Of a stretch of DNA of 64,000 bases, positions 16,349-25,720 are shown one piece after another. A program made the translations under genes and the position numbers. Position 1 is the first letter of the stretch. Each line of letters starts with the position of its first letter. The DNA comes from Microbacterium sp. LWO12-1.2 (lineage in GTDB: Bacteria; Actinomycetota; Actinomycetes; Actinomycetales; Microbacteriaceae): contig NZ_JBEGII010000001.1 of NCBI RefSeq assembly GCF_040675875.1, positions 2,790,001-2,854,000 of the forward strand. Direction: 5' to 3'. Below the pieces are notes generated by a model. It worked only from the letters and a program-made list of their open reading frames with translations. It was not told the origin of the DNA and did no database searches.

Positions 16349-17011
16349 TCAGGCCCCGAGGCGCACCATGGCCGCGTCGAACTCGGCCGCCGAGCTGTCG
16401 CTGACCTCGTGGAACAGCACCTGGTCGATCACGTCGGGGGCAGCGGTGAAGTACGGCACTCCGGCCAGACGCAGGCCGGTGATGTCATCCGCCGAGCGCA
16501 GCGATGCCGCGAGCACGTTCGATCCGCTGCCCGCGCACACCTCCTGCATCCGAGCGATCACAAAGTCTCCGTCGATGCCCGCGTCACGCATGCGGCCGAG
16601 GTAGGGCGCGATGTAGTGCGCGCCGATCGAGGCGCACGCCAGCGCCTGCGCGATCGAATAGACGGCGGTGACCAGCACCGTCGCACCGTCGCGGACCAGA
16701 GCGGATGCTGCGGCGAAACCGTCCGCCGTCGCCGGCACCTTCACGGCCACCCGGTCGCCGAGCGCGCGGATGCCCTCGGCGTTGCGCAGGAAGGATGCCG
16801 TGTCCCCTCCCCAGGTCTGGAAGAAGATCTCGCGTGCCCCCTCGGACTCCCAACGCGCATAGAGGTCGGGGATCTCGGCGGCCGCGCGTCCGCCGCGCTC
16901 GAGGATCGTGGGGTTGGTCGTGACTCCGTGCACGACGCCTGCCCCGAGGAGCCGGGAGACGCGATCGACGTCGGCGCTGTCGACGTAGAGGCGGGGCGCG
17001 ATCGCGGTCAT
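16349..17011 (-). CDS. Transaldolase-family protein (FSA/TalC-like)
   Basis: 220 residues, the short-transaldolase length. Family motifs: LYVDSADVD at the N-terminus, GVTTNPTI, the Schiff-base Lys in VAVKVPAT, and TAVYSIAQAL. The start ATG at 17011 has AGGAG upstream. It is divergent from the PfkB kinase, with an operator and a strong promoter (TTGACA-17-TACATT) between them. Enzymes of this type cleave or form fructose-6-phosphate-like ketose phosphates through dihydroxyacetone or glyceraldehyde-3-phosphate. The operator is shared with the KDPG-aldolase gene at 42973. Confidence 0.9.
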   Translation of the reverse strand: MTAIAPRLYVDSADVDRVSRLLGAGVVHGVTTNPTILERGGRAAAEIPDLYARWESEGAREIFFQTWGGDTASFLRNAEGIRALGDRVAVKVPATADGFAAASALVRDGATVLVTAVYSIAQALACASIGAHYIAPYLGRMRDAGIDGDFVIARMQEVCAGSGSNVLAASLRSADDITGLRLAGVPYFTAAPDVIDQVLFHEVSDSSAAEFDAAMVRLGA

Positions 17012-17028
17012 CGGGTCTCCTTGCGAGC

Positions 17029-17086
17029 AACCTGTCGTTACAGGTTCAGCTTCGGCTAATGTAATGACAGCCGCCGACGATGTCAA
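17029..17086. promoter_or_regulatory. Divergent promoter with GntR operator AACCTGT-N4-ACAGGTT
   Basis: AACCTGT (17029-17035), CGTT, ACAGGTT (17040-17046) is a perfect 7-4-7 inverted repeat. Minus-strand promoter: TTGACA (17086-17081), 17 bp, TACATT (17063-17058), with the operator just downstream. A weaker plus-strand -35 (TTACAG, 17038) overlaps the operator. The same operator recurs at 42912-42929. Confidence 0.75.
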
Positions 17087-17134
17087 AGACACGGACGGCG
17101 TGCACGCATGCTGTCGAAGAAGATCAGGAGCGAC

Positions 17135-18097
17135 ATGTCTCTCGCACACCCCGCTGACCGTTCCGGCGTCGTCATCGTCGGAAGCGTCACCGCTGATGTG
17201 ACCACGTTCTCGCAACGGCTCCCCGCTCGCGGAGAGACCATCCTGGGCGACGAGTTCACCCTGATGCTCGGCGGCAAGGGTGCGAACCAGGCCGTCGCGG
17301 CCGGACGCTCCGGTGCCCGCACGAGCTTCGTCGGCTGCGTCGGAGACGATCTGTTCCACGACCTCGTGGTGAACGGACTCAGCGACGCCGGTGTCGACCT
17401 CGCGCACCTGCGCACCGTGCCAGGGCCGACCGGCATCGCGCACATCCGCGTCGATTCGTCCGCTCAGAACGACATCGTCATGGTGCCGCTCGCGAACGCC
17501 GCGCTGAGCACCGAGCAGATCGACACCGCCCTTGCCGCTCTCGCCCCGACCACCTCGGTGCTGCTCACCCAGCTCGAGACCCCCTCGGCACTGACCGCCC
17601 ACATCACCGCCCGCGGACGCGAGCACGGCATGACCGTGATCCTCGACCCCGCGCCGGCAGCCCCCCTCCCCACGGAGGTCTGGCGCAGCATCGACATCGT
17701 CACGCCGAACGAGACCGAGGCCACGCTCATCAGCGGCATCGAGGTCACCGATGCGGCGTCCGCCGAGCGCGCGGGCCGCTGGTTCCTCGCACAGGGCGTC
17801 GGGGCCGCGGTCATCACCCTCGCCGGGCAGGGCTCCTGCGTCGTCACCGCGGAGGGCGCCACCGTCGTGCCGCCGTTCCCGGTGGAGGCCGTCGACACGA
17901 CCGCTGCCGGTGACGCCTACGCGGGCTACCTCGGTGCGGCCCTCGCGAACGGGAGCACGCTCACGGATGCCGTGCGCCTCGCGACCGCGGCCGGCGCGCT
18001 CACGGTGACCAAGCAGGGCGCCTCGCCCAGCCTGCCGCTGCGGGCCGAGGTCGACGCGTTCCTCGCCGCGCGCGAATCCCTGCCCGTGACGAACTGA
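17135..18097 (+). CDS. PfkB-family carbohydrate kinase (ribokinase-like)
   Basis: 320 residues from the ATG at 17135, with AGGAG four bases upstream; an ATG at 17108 lacks a ribosome site. PfkB signatures: GGKGANQAVAAGRSGA near residue 45 and the catalytic DTTAAGDAYAGYLGA near the C-terminus. The fold and length match ribokinase. It phosphorylates a furanose or keto-sugar using ATP. It is followed by RbsD and the UTRA regulator in one transcript. With RbsD as partner, ribose is possible, but the transaldolase and regulator links suggest a broader or different sugar. Confidence 0.9.
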   Translation: MSLAHPADRSGVVIVGSVTADVTTFSQRLPARGETILGDEFTLMLGGKGANQAVAAGRSGARTSFVGCVGDDLFHDLVVNGLSDAGVDLAHLRTVPGPTGIAHIRVDSSAQNDIVMVPLANAALSTEQIDTALAALAPTTSVLLTQLETPSALTAHITARGREHGMTVILDPAPAAPLPTEVWRSIDIVTPNETEATLISGIEVTDAASAERAGRWFLAQGVGAAVITLAGQGSCVVTAEGATVVPPFPVEAVDTTAAGDAYAGYLGAALANGSTLTDAVRLATAAGALTVTKQGASPSLPLRAEVDAFLAARESLPVTN

Positions 18098-18128
18098 TCC
18101 GCGTACGCGGCCGACGAAGGAACAACCG

Positions 18129-18533
18129 ATGCGCAAGACAGCCACGACGATCAACCCGGCGCTCTCCCGCGTGATCAGTGAGACCGGACACACCGACCTC
18201 CTGGTGGTGACGGATGCCGGTCTGCCGATCCCGCCCTCTTCGGAGCGGATCGATCTCGCCTACCGCCCGGGCGCACCGGCGTTCCTCGACGTGCTCGACA
18301 CCGTGCTCGCCGAGCTCGTGGTCGAGGGCGCGACGGTCTCGGCCGAGGTCGCGGAGAAGAGCCCAGAGGTGCTCGAGGCCCTGCGCGAACGGTTCGCGGG
18401 GATGGGGTTCGAGATCGAACTCATCCCGCACGTCGAGTTCAAGAAGCTGACCCACCAGGCACGCGCGTTCGTGCGCTCAGGCGAGTTCACCCCCTACGCC
18501 AACGTGATCCTGCATGCGGGAGTCGCGTACTGA
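18129..18533 (+). CDS. rbsD: D-ribose pyranase / RbsD-family mutarotase
   Basis: 134 residues, RbsD size. The conserved His is in SETGHTDLLVVTDAGLPIP, and the C-terminus EFTPYANVILHAGV is the RbsD signature. The protein speeds pyranose-furanose conversion so that the following kinase gets its furanose form. It lies 31 bases after the kinase, with GAAGGAAC as ribosome site, and one base before the regulator start. Confidence 0.9.
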   Translation: MRKTATTINPALSRVISETGHTDLLVVTDAGLPIPPSSERIDLAYRPGAPAFLDVLDTVLAELVVEGATVSAEVAEKSPEVLEALRERFAGMGFEIELIPHVEFKKLTHQARAFVRSGEFTPYANVILHAGVAY

Positions 18534-18534
18534 G

Positions 18535-19383
18535 ATGAGCAAGACGATCACCATGAACGACACAGTCGCCGAAGCCCCCGGCGCCGACGCGATCGACCGC
18601 CACTCGGCGGCTCCGATGTACGACCAGCTGCGACAGCTCATCATCGACGGCATCGCCCGCGACGGCCTGCAGCCCGGCGATCCGCTGCCCGGCGAGCACC
18701 GCCTGTGCGAGCGTTACGGCATCTCGCGCACGGTCGTGCGTCAGGCGCTCGCGCAGCTCGAGCACGAAGGACTCGTCGAACGGGTGAAGGGCAAGGGCAC
18801 GTTCGTCTCGCGCCCGCGCACGAGCGAGAGCCTGGTGCACACACTCGTCGGCCTGTACGACGACGTCGAGCGCCGAGGCGGCCACGTGCACAGCGACGTG
18901 CTGCGTCATGAGCGCACGACCGCCGACGACGAGATCGCGCTGGCTCTCGACGTGCCGGTCGGGTCTGCGGTCGTCGTGCTCGAACGCCTGCGTCACGTCG
19001 ACGGCGAACCGTGGTCGCTCTCCACGACCTGGATGCCGGAAGCGGTGGGCGCGCTCACCCTCGACGTCGACCTCACGGAACGCTCGCTGTACCGGCTGCT
19101 GGCCGAGAACGGCGTCATCGCGACCAGCGGCGTGCGCTCGGCGGAGGCCACCGTGGCGACGCATGAGCAGGCACAGCACCTCGGCGTCAGCGCCGGCTCC
19201 GCTCTGCTGAGGCTGCGCAGCGTCAGCCGCGGCGAAGACGGCGCGCCGATCGAGTACTTCGTGGCGTACCACCGCGGCGACCGCTCGCGCTTCGAGTTCC
19301 AGCTGCAGCAGGAGCAGTCGCAGGCCTCGTTGCTGCACATCGACGGAGACGGCGGCACCTCCCGCGCCGGCACCGTCAGCTGA
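18535..19383 (+). CDS. GntR-family regulator, UTRA (HutC) type
   Basis: 282 residues from the ATG at 18535, one base after the rbsD stop. The winged-helix domain includes [24 protein letters not shown] and [34 protein letters not shown]. The rest is a UTRA effector domain, ending with [20 protein letters not shown]. HutC-type members bind inverted repeats with TGT...ACA arms. The AACCTGT-N4-ACAGGTT sites before the transaldolase/kinase pair and before the KDPG aldolase are the likely targets. The effector is probably a phosphorylated sugar (family knowledge). Confidence 0.92.
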   Translation: MSKTITMNDTVAEAPGADAIDRHSAAPMYDQLRQLIIDGIARDGLQPGDPLPGEHRLCERYGISRTVVRQALAQLEHEGLVERVKGKGTFVSRPRTSESLVHTLVGLYDDVERRGGHVHSDVLRHERTTADDEIALALDVPVGSAVVVLERLRHVDGEPWSLSTTWMPEAVGALTLDVDLTERSLYRLLAENGVIATSGVRSAEATVATHEQAQHLGVSAGSALLRLRSVSRGEDGAPIEYFVAYHRGDRSRFEFQLQQEQSQASLLHIDGDGGTSRAGTVS

Positions 19384-19426
19384 GCCGCCGAGAGACCGGC
19401 GGACGCAGCCCGGTACCCTCGAGTTC

Positions 19427-20485
19427 ATGACCTCCTGGACCAGCACCGCGATCGCCCTGCTGGAGGCCGACGCCAACCGCAGCGCCGACACGCACCTGCA
19501 CCTGTTCCCGCTGCCGCCCGAGTGGGGCATCGACCTGTACCTGAAGGACGAGTCGGTGCATCCGACCGGCTCGCTCAAGCACCGGCTCGCCCGCTCGCTG
19601 CTGCTCTACGGCCTGGTGAACGGACGCATCAACGAGGACACGACGCTGGTCGAGTCGTCGAGCGGCTCCACGGCCGTGTCCGAGGCGTACTTCGCGCGGA
19701 TGCTGGGGCTGCCGTTCGTGACGGTCGTCCCCCGCTCGACCAGCCAGGAGAAGATCGACCTCATCGAGTTCTACGGCGGCCGCTGCCACTTCGTCGACCG
19801 CGCGGAGGACATGTCGCCCGAGGCCCAACGCCTCGCCTCGGACTGCCACGGCCACTACCTCGACCAGTTCACGTTCGCCGAGCGCGCGACCGACTGGCGC
19901 GGCAACAACAACATCGCCGAGAGCGTGTTCAGCCAGCTGGCGCAGGAGCGGCATCCGATCCCCCACTGGATCGTCGTGGGGGCGGGCACCGGGGGCACGA
20001 GCGCGACCTTCGGCCGGTACGTGAAGTACCGCCGCCACGAGACGCAGATCGCCGTGGTCGATCCGGAGGGCTCGGCCTTCTACGACGGCTGGGCCGGCAC
20101 ACCGGATGCGCCGGCCGGACGTCCGAGCCGCATCGAGGGCATCGGCCGACCGCGCGTGGAGGCGTCGTTCGTGCCGAGCGTGATCGACGAGATGATCCAG
20201 GTGCCGGATGCGGGCTCCATCGCGGCCATCCGCCTGCTGCGGGAGCGCACGCTGCACTGGGCGGGCGGCTCGACCGGCACCAACCTGTACGGCGCGTTCC
20301 AGTTGATCGCGCGGATGCGGGCGGCCGGAGAGACCGGCAGCGTCGTGACGCTCATCTGCGACAGCGGCATCCGCTACGCCGGCACGTACTTCAACGACGA
20401 GTGGGTCGCCGACCAGGGCTGGGACCTCACCCCGCACCGCGCGCGCCTCGACGCGTTTCTGGAGTCCGGCGTCTGGACCGAGTAG
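19427..20485 (+). CDS. PLP-dependent beta-substitution enzyme (cysteine-synthase-like)
   Basis: 352 residues, fold type II PLP enzyme. The PLP lysine is in [16 protein letters not shown] Ser/Gly phosphate-binding region ([20 protein letters not shown]) and [17 protein letters not shown] follow. It is a divergent paralogue of cysteine synthase found in actinobacteria; cysteine or homocysteine handling is possible, and the substrate is unknown. TACCCT (19414-19419) lies seven bases before the ATG, so the mRNA is probably leaderless. It is not obviously linked to the sugar genes on either side. Confidence 0.85.
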   Translation: MTSWTSTAIALLEADANRSADTHLHLFPLPPEWGIDLYLKDESVHPTGSLKHRLARSLLLYGLVNGRINEDTTLVESSSGSTAVSEAYFARMLGLPFVTVVPRSTSQEKIDLIEFYGGRCHFVDRAEDMSPEAQRLASDCHGHYLDQFTFAERATDWRGNNNIAESVFSQLAQERHPIPHWIVVGAGTGGTSATFGRYVKYRRHETQIAVVDPEGSAFYDGWAGTPDAPAGRPSRIEGIGRPRVEASFVPSVIDEMIQVPDAGSIAAIRLLRERTLHWAGGSTGTNLYGAFQLIARMRAAGETGSVVTLICDSGIRYAGTYFNDEWVADQGWDLTPHRARLDAFLESGVWTE

Positions 20486-20523
20486 CCGCGCGCCCCTGGC
20501 TCCCTGAGCCCCCTACCCTGGGC

Positions 20524-20542
20524 CCCTGAGCCTGTCGAAGGG
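20524..20542 (+). repeat. Dispersed CCTGAGCCTGTCGAAGG repeat, copy B, intergenic
   Basis: CCCTGAGCCTGTCGAAGGG lies directly upstream of the GTTCACAACTCAGG element in the gap after the PLP enzyme. It is the only one of the four copies outside a gene. Confidence 0.7.
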
Positions 20543-20556
20543 CTCGCGTCCCGCCC

Positions 20557-20654
20557 GTTCACAACTCAGGCACCCCGCGCCGAATCCGCCCTCCTCTGCG
20601 TACGAACCCGGGCCTCCGGCCGTCCGGCCGGTCGGTTCGTCCTGAGTTATGAAC
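20557..20654. repeat. Extragenic repeat bounded by GTTCACAACTCAGG, copy 2
   Basis: GTTCACAACTCAGG (20557-20570) and TCCTGAGTTATGAAC (20640-20654) are inverted, with one mismatch. The total is 98 bp. The ends are the same as in the 129-bp copy at 9821-9949, while the centre differs. The right arm lies in the promoter of the ACT gene. Confidence 0.75.
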
Positions 20655-20680
20655 AGCGACCCGCGGGCTACGCTGGCCGC

Positions 20681-21196
20681 ATGACTACTCTGATCCTCAC
20701 CGTCGCCGGGGCCGACCGCCCCGGCCTGGTCGCAGCCGTCGCCGATGTCGTCGACGCGCACGGCGGAAACTGGGAGAACAGCTCGCTGGCCGAGCTCGCC
20801 GGCACCTTCGCCGGAGTGATCGAGGTCTCGGTTCCGGCCGAGCGCGCCGACGAGCTGCAGTCGGCGCTGCGAGGGCTGCAGGGACAGGGGCTGCTGACCC
20901 TCGCCGTGCTCACCGGTACCGCCGACGCCGCGGGCGACGACGACCAGCTGCTCGAGATCCAGGTGCTCGGCAACGACCGCCCCGGCATCGTGCGCGAGAT
21001 CTCCGGCGTCCTGAGCGCCCATGCCCTCAGCATCGAGGAGCTGGCGACCGAAACCCGCGACGCCGCGATGGCCGGTGGGCGCCTGTTCGAGGCATCCGTC
21101 ACAGCTCGCGTTCCCTCGTCGGTCGACCTCGACGCACTGCGCGACGACCTCGAGCGCCTTGCGGCCGAGATCCAGGTCGACATCACGCTCGGCTAG
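20681..21196 (+). CDS. Two-ACT-domain protein (GcvR-like)
   Basis: 171 residues. The first ACT domain starts LTVAGADRPGLVAAVADVVDAHGGNW. The second starts IQVLGNDRPGIVREISGVLSAHALSIEELATET. This layout matches the glycine cleavage repressor-like family, which senses amino acids; the target here is unknown. TACGCT (20669-20674) lies six bases before the ATG, so a leaderless transcript is likely. No glycine cleavage genes are in the window. Confidence 0.85.
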   Translation: MTTLILTVAGADRPGLVAAVADVVDAHGGNWENSSLAELAGTFAGVIEVSVPAERADELQSALRGLQGQGLLTLAVLTGTADAAGDDDQLLEIQVLGNDRPGIVREISGVLSAHALSIEELATETRDAAMAGGRLFEASVTARVPSSVDLDALRDDLERLAAEIQVDITLG

Positions 21197-21320
21197 CGCG
21201 CCTCCGCGCTCAGCGCATCGAAACCGAGACGATCCCGCATCCGGTCGGAGCGTCGCCGGCCGACACGCCGACCTCATCGCACCTCGTCTGGGTTTTCGCG
21301 CGCGCCCGGCGAGGGGCTCC

Positions 21321-22004
21321 TCAGTCCTCGACGTCGGTGTACTGACGCACCCAGTACTCCGTGTACGCCACGTGCGAGGAGGCCGCGGCACTCGCAGCGA
21401 CCGGGTCGGCCGCGGCGAGTCCGCGCAGGATGGCCCGGTGCCCGGCGTCCGAATGCAGCTTGAGCTCGGCGGCATCGTGCGCGTCGGGGATGCGGTACGC
21501 CCGGGACCGCGAGCGCAGCACATCGATCAGGCTCGTGAGGGCCTCGTTGCCGGCGACGCGGGAGATCGTCATATGGAAGTCGTGGTCGAGCCGTGAGTGA
21601 TCCTCGAAGTCGTCGCTCGCCTCGATCTCGCTGAGGATGCCGTCGAGGCGCTCGATGGTCTCGGGGTCCATGCGGGCCGCGGCGAGCGCTGCGGCATGCG
21701 GCTCGAGCACCCGTCGCAGTTCGGTGAGCTCCAGCACGCCGGCCATGGGGAGCAGCCCGACGGTGAGCGAGAGGCTGCCGATCAGATCTGCGGCCCTCAG
21801 TTCGCTGACGTAGCTCCCGGAACCGTGGCGCGTGTCGAGCACGCCGAGTGCCGCGAGCATCCGGATCGCCTCGCGCAGCGATCCGCGCGAGACCCCGAGC
21901 CGTTCGCAGAGCTCGCCCTCACTCGGCAAGCGGTCGCCAGGGCGCAGCGCCCCGTCGGCGATCAACGCGCGCAATCCGTGAAGCGCCGTATCCAGTGCGC
22001 TCAT
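21321..22004 (-). CDS. GntR-family regulator, FCD type
   Basis: 227 residues from the ATG at 22004, which has GGGGAGG six bases upstream; longer readings run into the divergent promoter. The winged helix includes LPSEGELCERLGVSRGSLREAIRMLAALGVLDTRHGSG. The FCD domain carries HDFHMTISRVAGNEAL and the later metal-ligand His in SDAGHRAI and SSHVAYTEYW. It is divergent from the aminotransferase/ABC operon and probably controls it. Two inverted repeats in the shared 164-base gap (22068-22079 and 22131-22143) are candidate operators. Confidence 0.92.
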   Translation of the reverse strand: MSALDTALHGLRALIADGALRPGDRLPSEGELCERLGVSRGSLREAIRMLAALGVLDTRHGSGSYVSELRAADLIGSLSLTVGLLPMAGVLELTELRRVLEPHAAALAAARMDPETIERLDGILSEIEASDDFEDHSRLDHDFHMTISRVAGNEALTSLIDVLRSRSRAYRIPDAHDAAELKLHSDAGHRAILRGLAAADPVAASAAASSHVAYTEYWVRQYTDVED

Positions 22005-22067
22005 GGCCATCCTCCCCGATGCCGTCCAACCTCCTGCGAGTCTGTCGGATGCTGTCGCCTCCACAAA

Positions 22068-22143
22068 TTCGTATGACAACTATGTTTCATCTTCACCTTT
22101 TCGTGGCGATTTCGGAACTTCTCTGGCAAAGTTGTGCAACAAC
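22068..22143. promoter_or_regulatory. Candidate operators between GntR and aminotransferase operon
   Basis: GTTGT-GCA-ACAAC (22131-22143) is a perfect inverted repeat. TTCGTATGACAA (22068-22079) is an imperfect one with the TTGTCATAC character of FadR-class sites. The gap is AT-rich compared with its surroundings, fitting a divergent promoter region. Confidence 0.5.
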
Positions 22144-22168
22144 TCGCCACTCTCCCCGATGAGGACCT

Positions 22169-23404
22169 ATGCCCGTCTCCCCCTTCCCCGCTCCGCTCAC
22201 GCTGAACTCCGGCGTCAGGGCGCGGGATGCGTGGCCGCTGGATCCCGGTGTGATCCACCTCAACCACGGGTCGTTCGGCGCGGTACCCACCGCGGTCGTC
22301 GCCCACCAGGACGCACTGCGTCGCCAGGCCGACCTCAGCCCCGTCGAGTGGTTCCCCCGCATCGGTGAGCGCGTGCGCGACGCCCGCGCCCGCACCGCCC
22401 CCTTCGTCGGGGCCCGCGCCGACGACAGTGTCTTCGTGCCGAACGCCTCTGCCGCCGCCACCGTCGTCTACAACGCGCTGCAGCTCGAGCGCGACGACGA
22501 GATCCTGGTGACCGACCAGGGCTACGGCGCGATCACGATGGGCGCGCAGCGCCTCGCCCGCCGTTTCGGCGCGACCGTCCACACGGTCGAGCTTCCACTT
22601 CTCGCCTCCGACGACGAGGTCGTGCAGCTCTTCGACGACGCCCTCACCCCGCGCACCCGACTGATCGTGGTCGACCAGATCACCTCCCCCACCGCCCGGC
22701 TGCTGCCCACCCGCCGCATCGCCGAGCTCGCGACCGCCCGCGGCGTGCGCACGCTCGTCGACGGCGCACACGCCCCCGGCCTCATCGCCGATGCGGCTGC
22801 GGTCGCGGGTGGCGACTGGTGGTTCGGCAATCTGCACAAGTGGCCCTGCGCCCCGCGGGGGTCGGCGCTGCTCGTCACAAACGCCGCCGACCGCGACGAG
22901 CTGTGGCCGCTGATCGACTCCTGGGCCGCGAACGAACCCTATCCTGTGCGCTTCGACACCCAGGGCACGATCGACGCGACGACCTATCTGAGCACACCGG
23001 TGGCGATCGACTACATCGAGGGCGAGTACGGGTGGGCGAACGCCCGCACGGCGATGGCGGAGCGGGCGGATGCCGGTGCCGAGATCATCGCCGAAGCCCT
23101 GCACCCCTACGGCGACGAGGACCCGCTGACCCCTTTACCCTCCCCTGTTCCTTCGATGCGTCTCGTGCGGCTGCCGCTCGGACTCGGCGCCTCCCGCGAA
23201 GAGGCCGATGAGCTGCGCATGCAGCTGCTCGACGAGACCGGGGTCGAGACCGCGTTCACGAGCTTCCGCGGCATCGGCTACTTCCGCCTGTCGGCGCACC
23301 TGTACACCGAGGCCTCCGACTTCGAGGCCTTCGTGGAGCGCTGCATCCCGCAGATCCTGCAGCGCGTCGGCATCCGCCCTGCATCCTCCCTCGTCATCCC
23401 CTGA
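22169..23404 (+). CDS. Class V aminotransferase-fold PLP enzyme (isopenicillin-N-epimerase-like)
   Basis: 411 residues. The N-terminal HLNHGSFGAVP and RIGERVRDARART, the Asp of VDGAHAPG and the PLP Lys of NLHKWPCAPRGSALL are those of the isopenicillin N epimerase-like branch of class V. Relatives include epimerases, desulfurases and lyases acting on amino acids or amino-conjugates. The gene heads an apparent operon with a complete sugar-type ABC importer, and a GntR/FCD regulator sits opposite. The enzyme probably works on the imported compound, perhaps a nitrogen-containing carbohydrate (inference). GAGGAC precedes the ATG. Confidence 0.85.
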   Translation: MPVSPFPAPLTLNSGVRARDAWPLDPGVIHLNHGSFGAVPTAVVAHQDALRRQADLSPVEWFPRIGERVRDARARTAPFVGARADDSVFVPNASAAATVVYNALQLERDDEILVTDQGYGAITMGAQRLARRFGATVHTVELPLLASDDEVVQLFDDALTPRTRLIVVDQITSPTARLLPTRRIAELATARGVRTLVDGAHAPGLIADAAAVAGGDWWFGNLHKWPCAPRGSALLVTNAADRDELWPLIDSWAANEPYPVRFDTQGTIDATTYLSTPVAIDYIEGEYGWANARTAMAERADAGAEIIAEALHPYGDEDPLTPLPSPVPSMRLVRLPLGLGASREEADELRMQLLDETGVETAFTSFRGIGYFRLSAHLYTEASDFEAFVERCIPQILQRVGIRPASSLVIP

Positions 23405-23458
23405 CGCGCGCCATCGCGCCCCCAGACCCGCACCACCCACCCAACTGAGAGGCACATC

Positions 23459-24769
23459 GTGAAGCACAAGATCTTGACGACCGCCGCGGGGTTCGGCACC
23501 GTCGCCGTCCTCGCGCTCACCGGCTGCTCGGCAGGAAGCGGTCCGTCCGCCGACGGCACCGTCACCCTGCAGATGGTCGAGAGCCTGACCAACCCGGCCC
23601 GCACGGAACTCATCCGCGGCCTGCTCGATGAGTTCGAGAAGGAGAACCCGAAGATCAAGGTCAACCTGGTCTCGCCGCCCACCGAGCAGGCCGACCAGAA
23701 GATCCAGCAGATGCTGCAGTCCGGCAAGGGCGTCGACCTCCTCGAGGTGCGCGACATCACGGTCGGCCCGTTCGCGAACAACGGCTGGCTCTACGACCTC
23801 GGTCCCGACCTCGAGAAGTGGGACGGCTGGGATGCTCTGACCGACAACGCCCAGTCCGCCTCGGTCGCCGCAGACGGCAAGAGCTACTTCGTCCCCTACG
23901 GCTTCTACGGCCTGTCGCTGTTCTACCGCACCGACCTCGTGAAGGACGCGGGCTTCGACGGCCCTCCGCACAGCTGGAAGGATCTGCTCGAGCAGGCCAG
24001 CGCGATCCAGGACCCCTCGAACAACATCTACGGCTACGCGTTCCGCGGTGGCGCGAACGCCAACAGCAACGTGGTCGCCGCGATCGAGGCCTACACGATC
24101 GACGGTCTCGACGTCGACGACGCGTTCCTGATGGAGGACGGCTCGACGATCTTCGCCGCGCCAGAGGCCCAGGAAGCCGTCGACGACTACTTCGACCTCT
24201 TCAAGGAAGCCTCCCCGCCTTCTGCCGTGTCGTGGGGCTACCCCGAGATGGTCGCCGGCTTCACGAACGGCACCACCGCGTTCCTGCTGCAGGATCCCGA
24301 GGTCATCGCGACCGTGCAGGACTCCTCGCTGACCGAGGACCAGTGGGACACCGCTCCCCTGCTCGTCGGCCCTTCTGGCAAGGCCGCGCAGCCGCTGGCC
24401 GTCGCCGGGTGGGGTGTCGCCGAGAAGAGCGAGAACAAGGAGGCGGCCGTCAAACTGGTCGAGTTCCTGTCGTCCGCCGATCCCGCGACCGAGTTCGCGC
24501 AGGCGAACAGCCTGGTGCCGATCATCGCCTCCGCCGCGGATGACGACTTCTACTCGACCGGACCGTGGACGAGCTACGTCACCATGACGGAGGACCCGGA
24601 GACCTACGTCAACGTGCGTCAGCCGCGCGGTGTCAGCTGGTGGACAGAGTGGATCCAGAAGTCCGACCAGGACGTGCAGAACGTGCTGCTGGGCAACATG
24701 TCGACCAGTGACCTGCTCGCCTCCTGGGACACCTTCTGGACCGAGAAGTACGCCGCGGAGAAGGGTTGA
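23459..24769 (+). CDS. Extracellular solute-binding lipoprotein of a CUT1-type ABC importer
   Basis: 436 residues, starting at GTG with GAGAGG six bases upstream. The signal peptide ends in lipobox LTGC (Cys23). The body is a family 1 extracellular solute-binding protein: EFEKENPKIKVNLV, the WGYPEMVAGFTNGTTAFLLQDPEV segment and AQPLAVAGWGVAEKS. Such proteins mostly bind oligosaccharides or glycerol-phosphate-type ligands. It is followed three bases later by the first permease. The ligand is unknown; the aminotransferase-fold gene upstream suggests an unusual one. Confidence 0.93.
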   Translation: MKHKILTTAAGFGTVAVLALTGCSAGSGPSADGTVTLQMVESLTNPARTELIRGLLDEFEKENPKIKVNLVSPPTEQADQKIQQMLQSGKGVDLLEVRDITVGPFANNGWLYDLGPDLEKWDGWDALTDNAQSASVAADGKSYFVPYGFYGLSLFYRTDLVKDAGFDGPPHSWKDLLEQASAIQDPSNNIYGYAFRGGANANSNVVAAIEAYTIDGLDVDDAFLMEDGSTIFAAPEAQEAVDDYFDLFKEASPPSAVSWGYPEMVAGFTNGTTAFLLQDPEVIATVQDSSLTEDQWDTAPLLVGPSGKAAQPLAVAGWGVAEKSENKEAAVKLVEFLSSADPATEFAQANSLVPIIASAADDDFYSTGPWTSYVTMTEDPETYVNVRQPRGVSWWTEWIQKSDQDVQNVLLGNMSTSDLLASWDTFWTEKYAAEKG

Positions 24770-24772
24770 TCC

Positions 24773-25720
24773 GTGGCATCCGCACTTCGTGAAGGGGGCT
24801 CCGTCGGCACTGCCGGCGGAGCTCCCCGCGGCCCGCGCCGCCGGCCGTTCCGCGGACGCCACGCACTGACGCTGCTGGCCTTCCTGGCCCCGGCGATCGT
24901 GTTCGTCTGCTGGTTCACGTACTGGCCGATGCTGCAGGGCGCCCGCATGGCGTTCCATGACTGGAACCTGTGGGATCTCACGTCGACCCCGTTCGTGGGC
25001 TTCGACAACTTCGTGGCCGTGTTCCAGGACCCGGCCTTCCCGGTCGTGGCATGGAACTCGATCCTCTGGGTGGTCGGCTCGCTCGTGCCGCAGCTCGTGA
25101 TCGGATTCCTCATCGCGCTCGCGCTGCGCAAGCGGTTCCGCTTCCGCGGGCTCTACCAGGCCCTCGTCTTCTTCCCGTGGGCGGTGTCGGGCTTCCTGAT
25201 CGGGATGCTGTTCCGCTGGATGTTCAATGCCGAGTTCGGGGTCGTCAACGACCTGCTCATGAAGGCGGGGCTGATCGACGCACCGCTGCCCTGGCTGGCC
25301 GACCCGAAGCTCGCGATGTTCGCGGTGATCGTGGCGAACATCTGGTACGGAGTGACCTTCTTCGCGATCATGATCCTCGCCGCTCTGCAGTCCGTGCCGG
25401 ACGAGATGCTGGAGGCCGCGAGCCTCGACGGCGCCGGCAAGGCCCGTCAGCTGTTCTCGATCATCATCCCGTACATCTCGGTGACGCTCCTGCTGACCGT
25501 GCTGCTGCGTGTGATCTGGATCTTCAACTTCCCCGACATCATCTACGCGATGACCAACGGCGGACCCGCCAACCAGACCCACATCATCACGACCTGGATG
25601 ATCAACTACACCCAGCAGGGCAACTACGGCATCGCGAGCGCGATCGGCCTCATCGTGGTCGCCTTCCTGTTCGTGTTCTGCGCCTTCTACCTGATGGCGA
25701 TGCGGAAGGCTCAGCGATGA
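24773..25720 (+). CDS. ABC importer permease 1 (MalF/UgpA-type)
   Basis: 315 residues, start GTG at 24773. A basic N-terminal tail precedes about six membrane helices. The EAA loop is DEMLEAASLDGAGKARQLFSIIIPY, the contact site for an ATPase. The gene ends in an ATGA overlap with permease 2. No ATPase is encoded with the operon, so it probably uses a shared MsiK-type ATPase from elsewhere in the genome, as is common in actinobacteria. Confidence 0.93.
   Translation: MASALREGGSVGTAGGAPRGPRRRPFRGRHALTLLAFLAPAIVFVCWFTYWPMLQGARMAFHDWNLWDLTSTPFVGFDNFVAVFQDPAFPVVAWNSILWVVGSLVPQLVIGFLIALALRKRFRFRGLYQALVFFPWAVSGFLIGMLFRWMFNAEFGVVNDLLMKAGLIDAPLPWLADPKLAMFAVIVANIWYGVTFFAIMILAALQSVPDEMLEAASLDGAGKARQLFSIIIPYISVTLLLTVLLRVIWIFNFPDIIYAMTNGGPANQTHIITTWMINYTQQGNYGIASAIGLIVVAFLFVFCAFYLMAMRKAQR

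Noticed and set aside
22005..22168. Longer N-terminus of the FCD-GntR gene reaching 22079
   Set aside because: It would cover the candidate operators and lacks a ribosome site. GGGGAGG fits the start at 22004.
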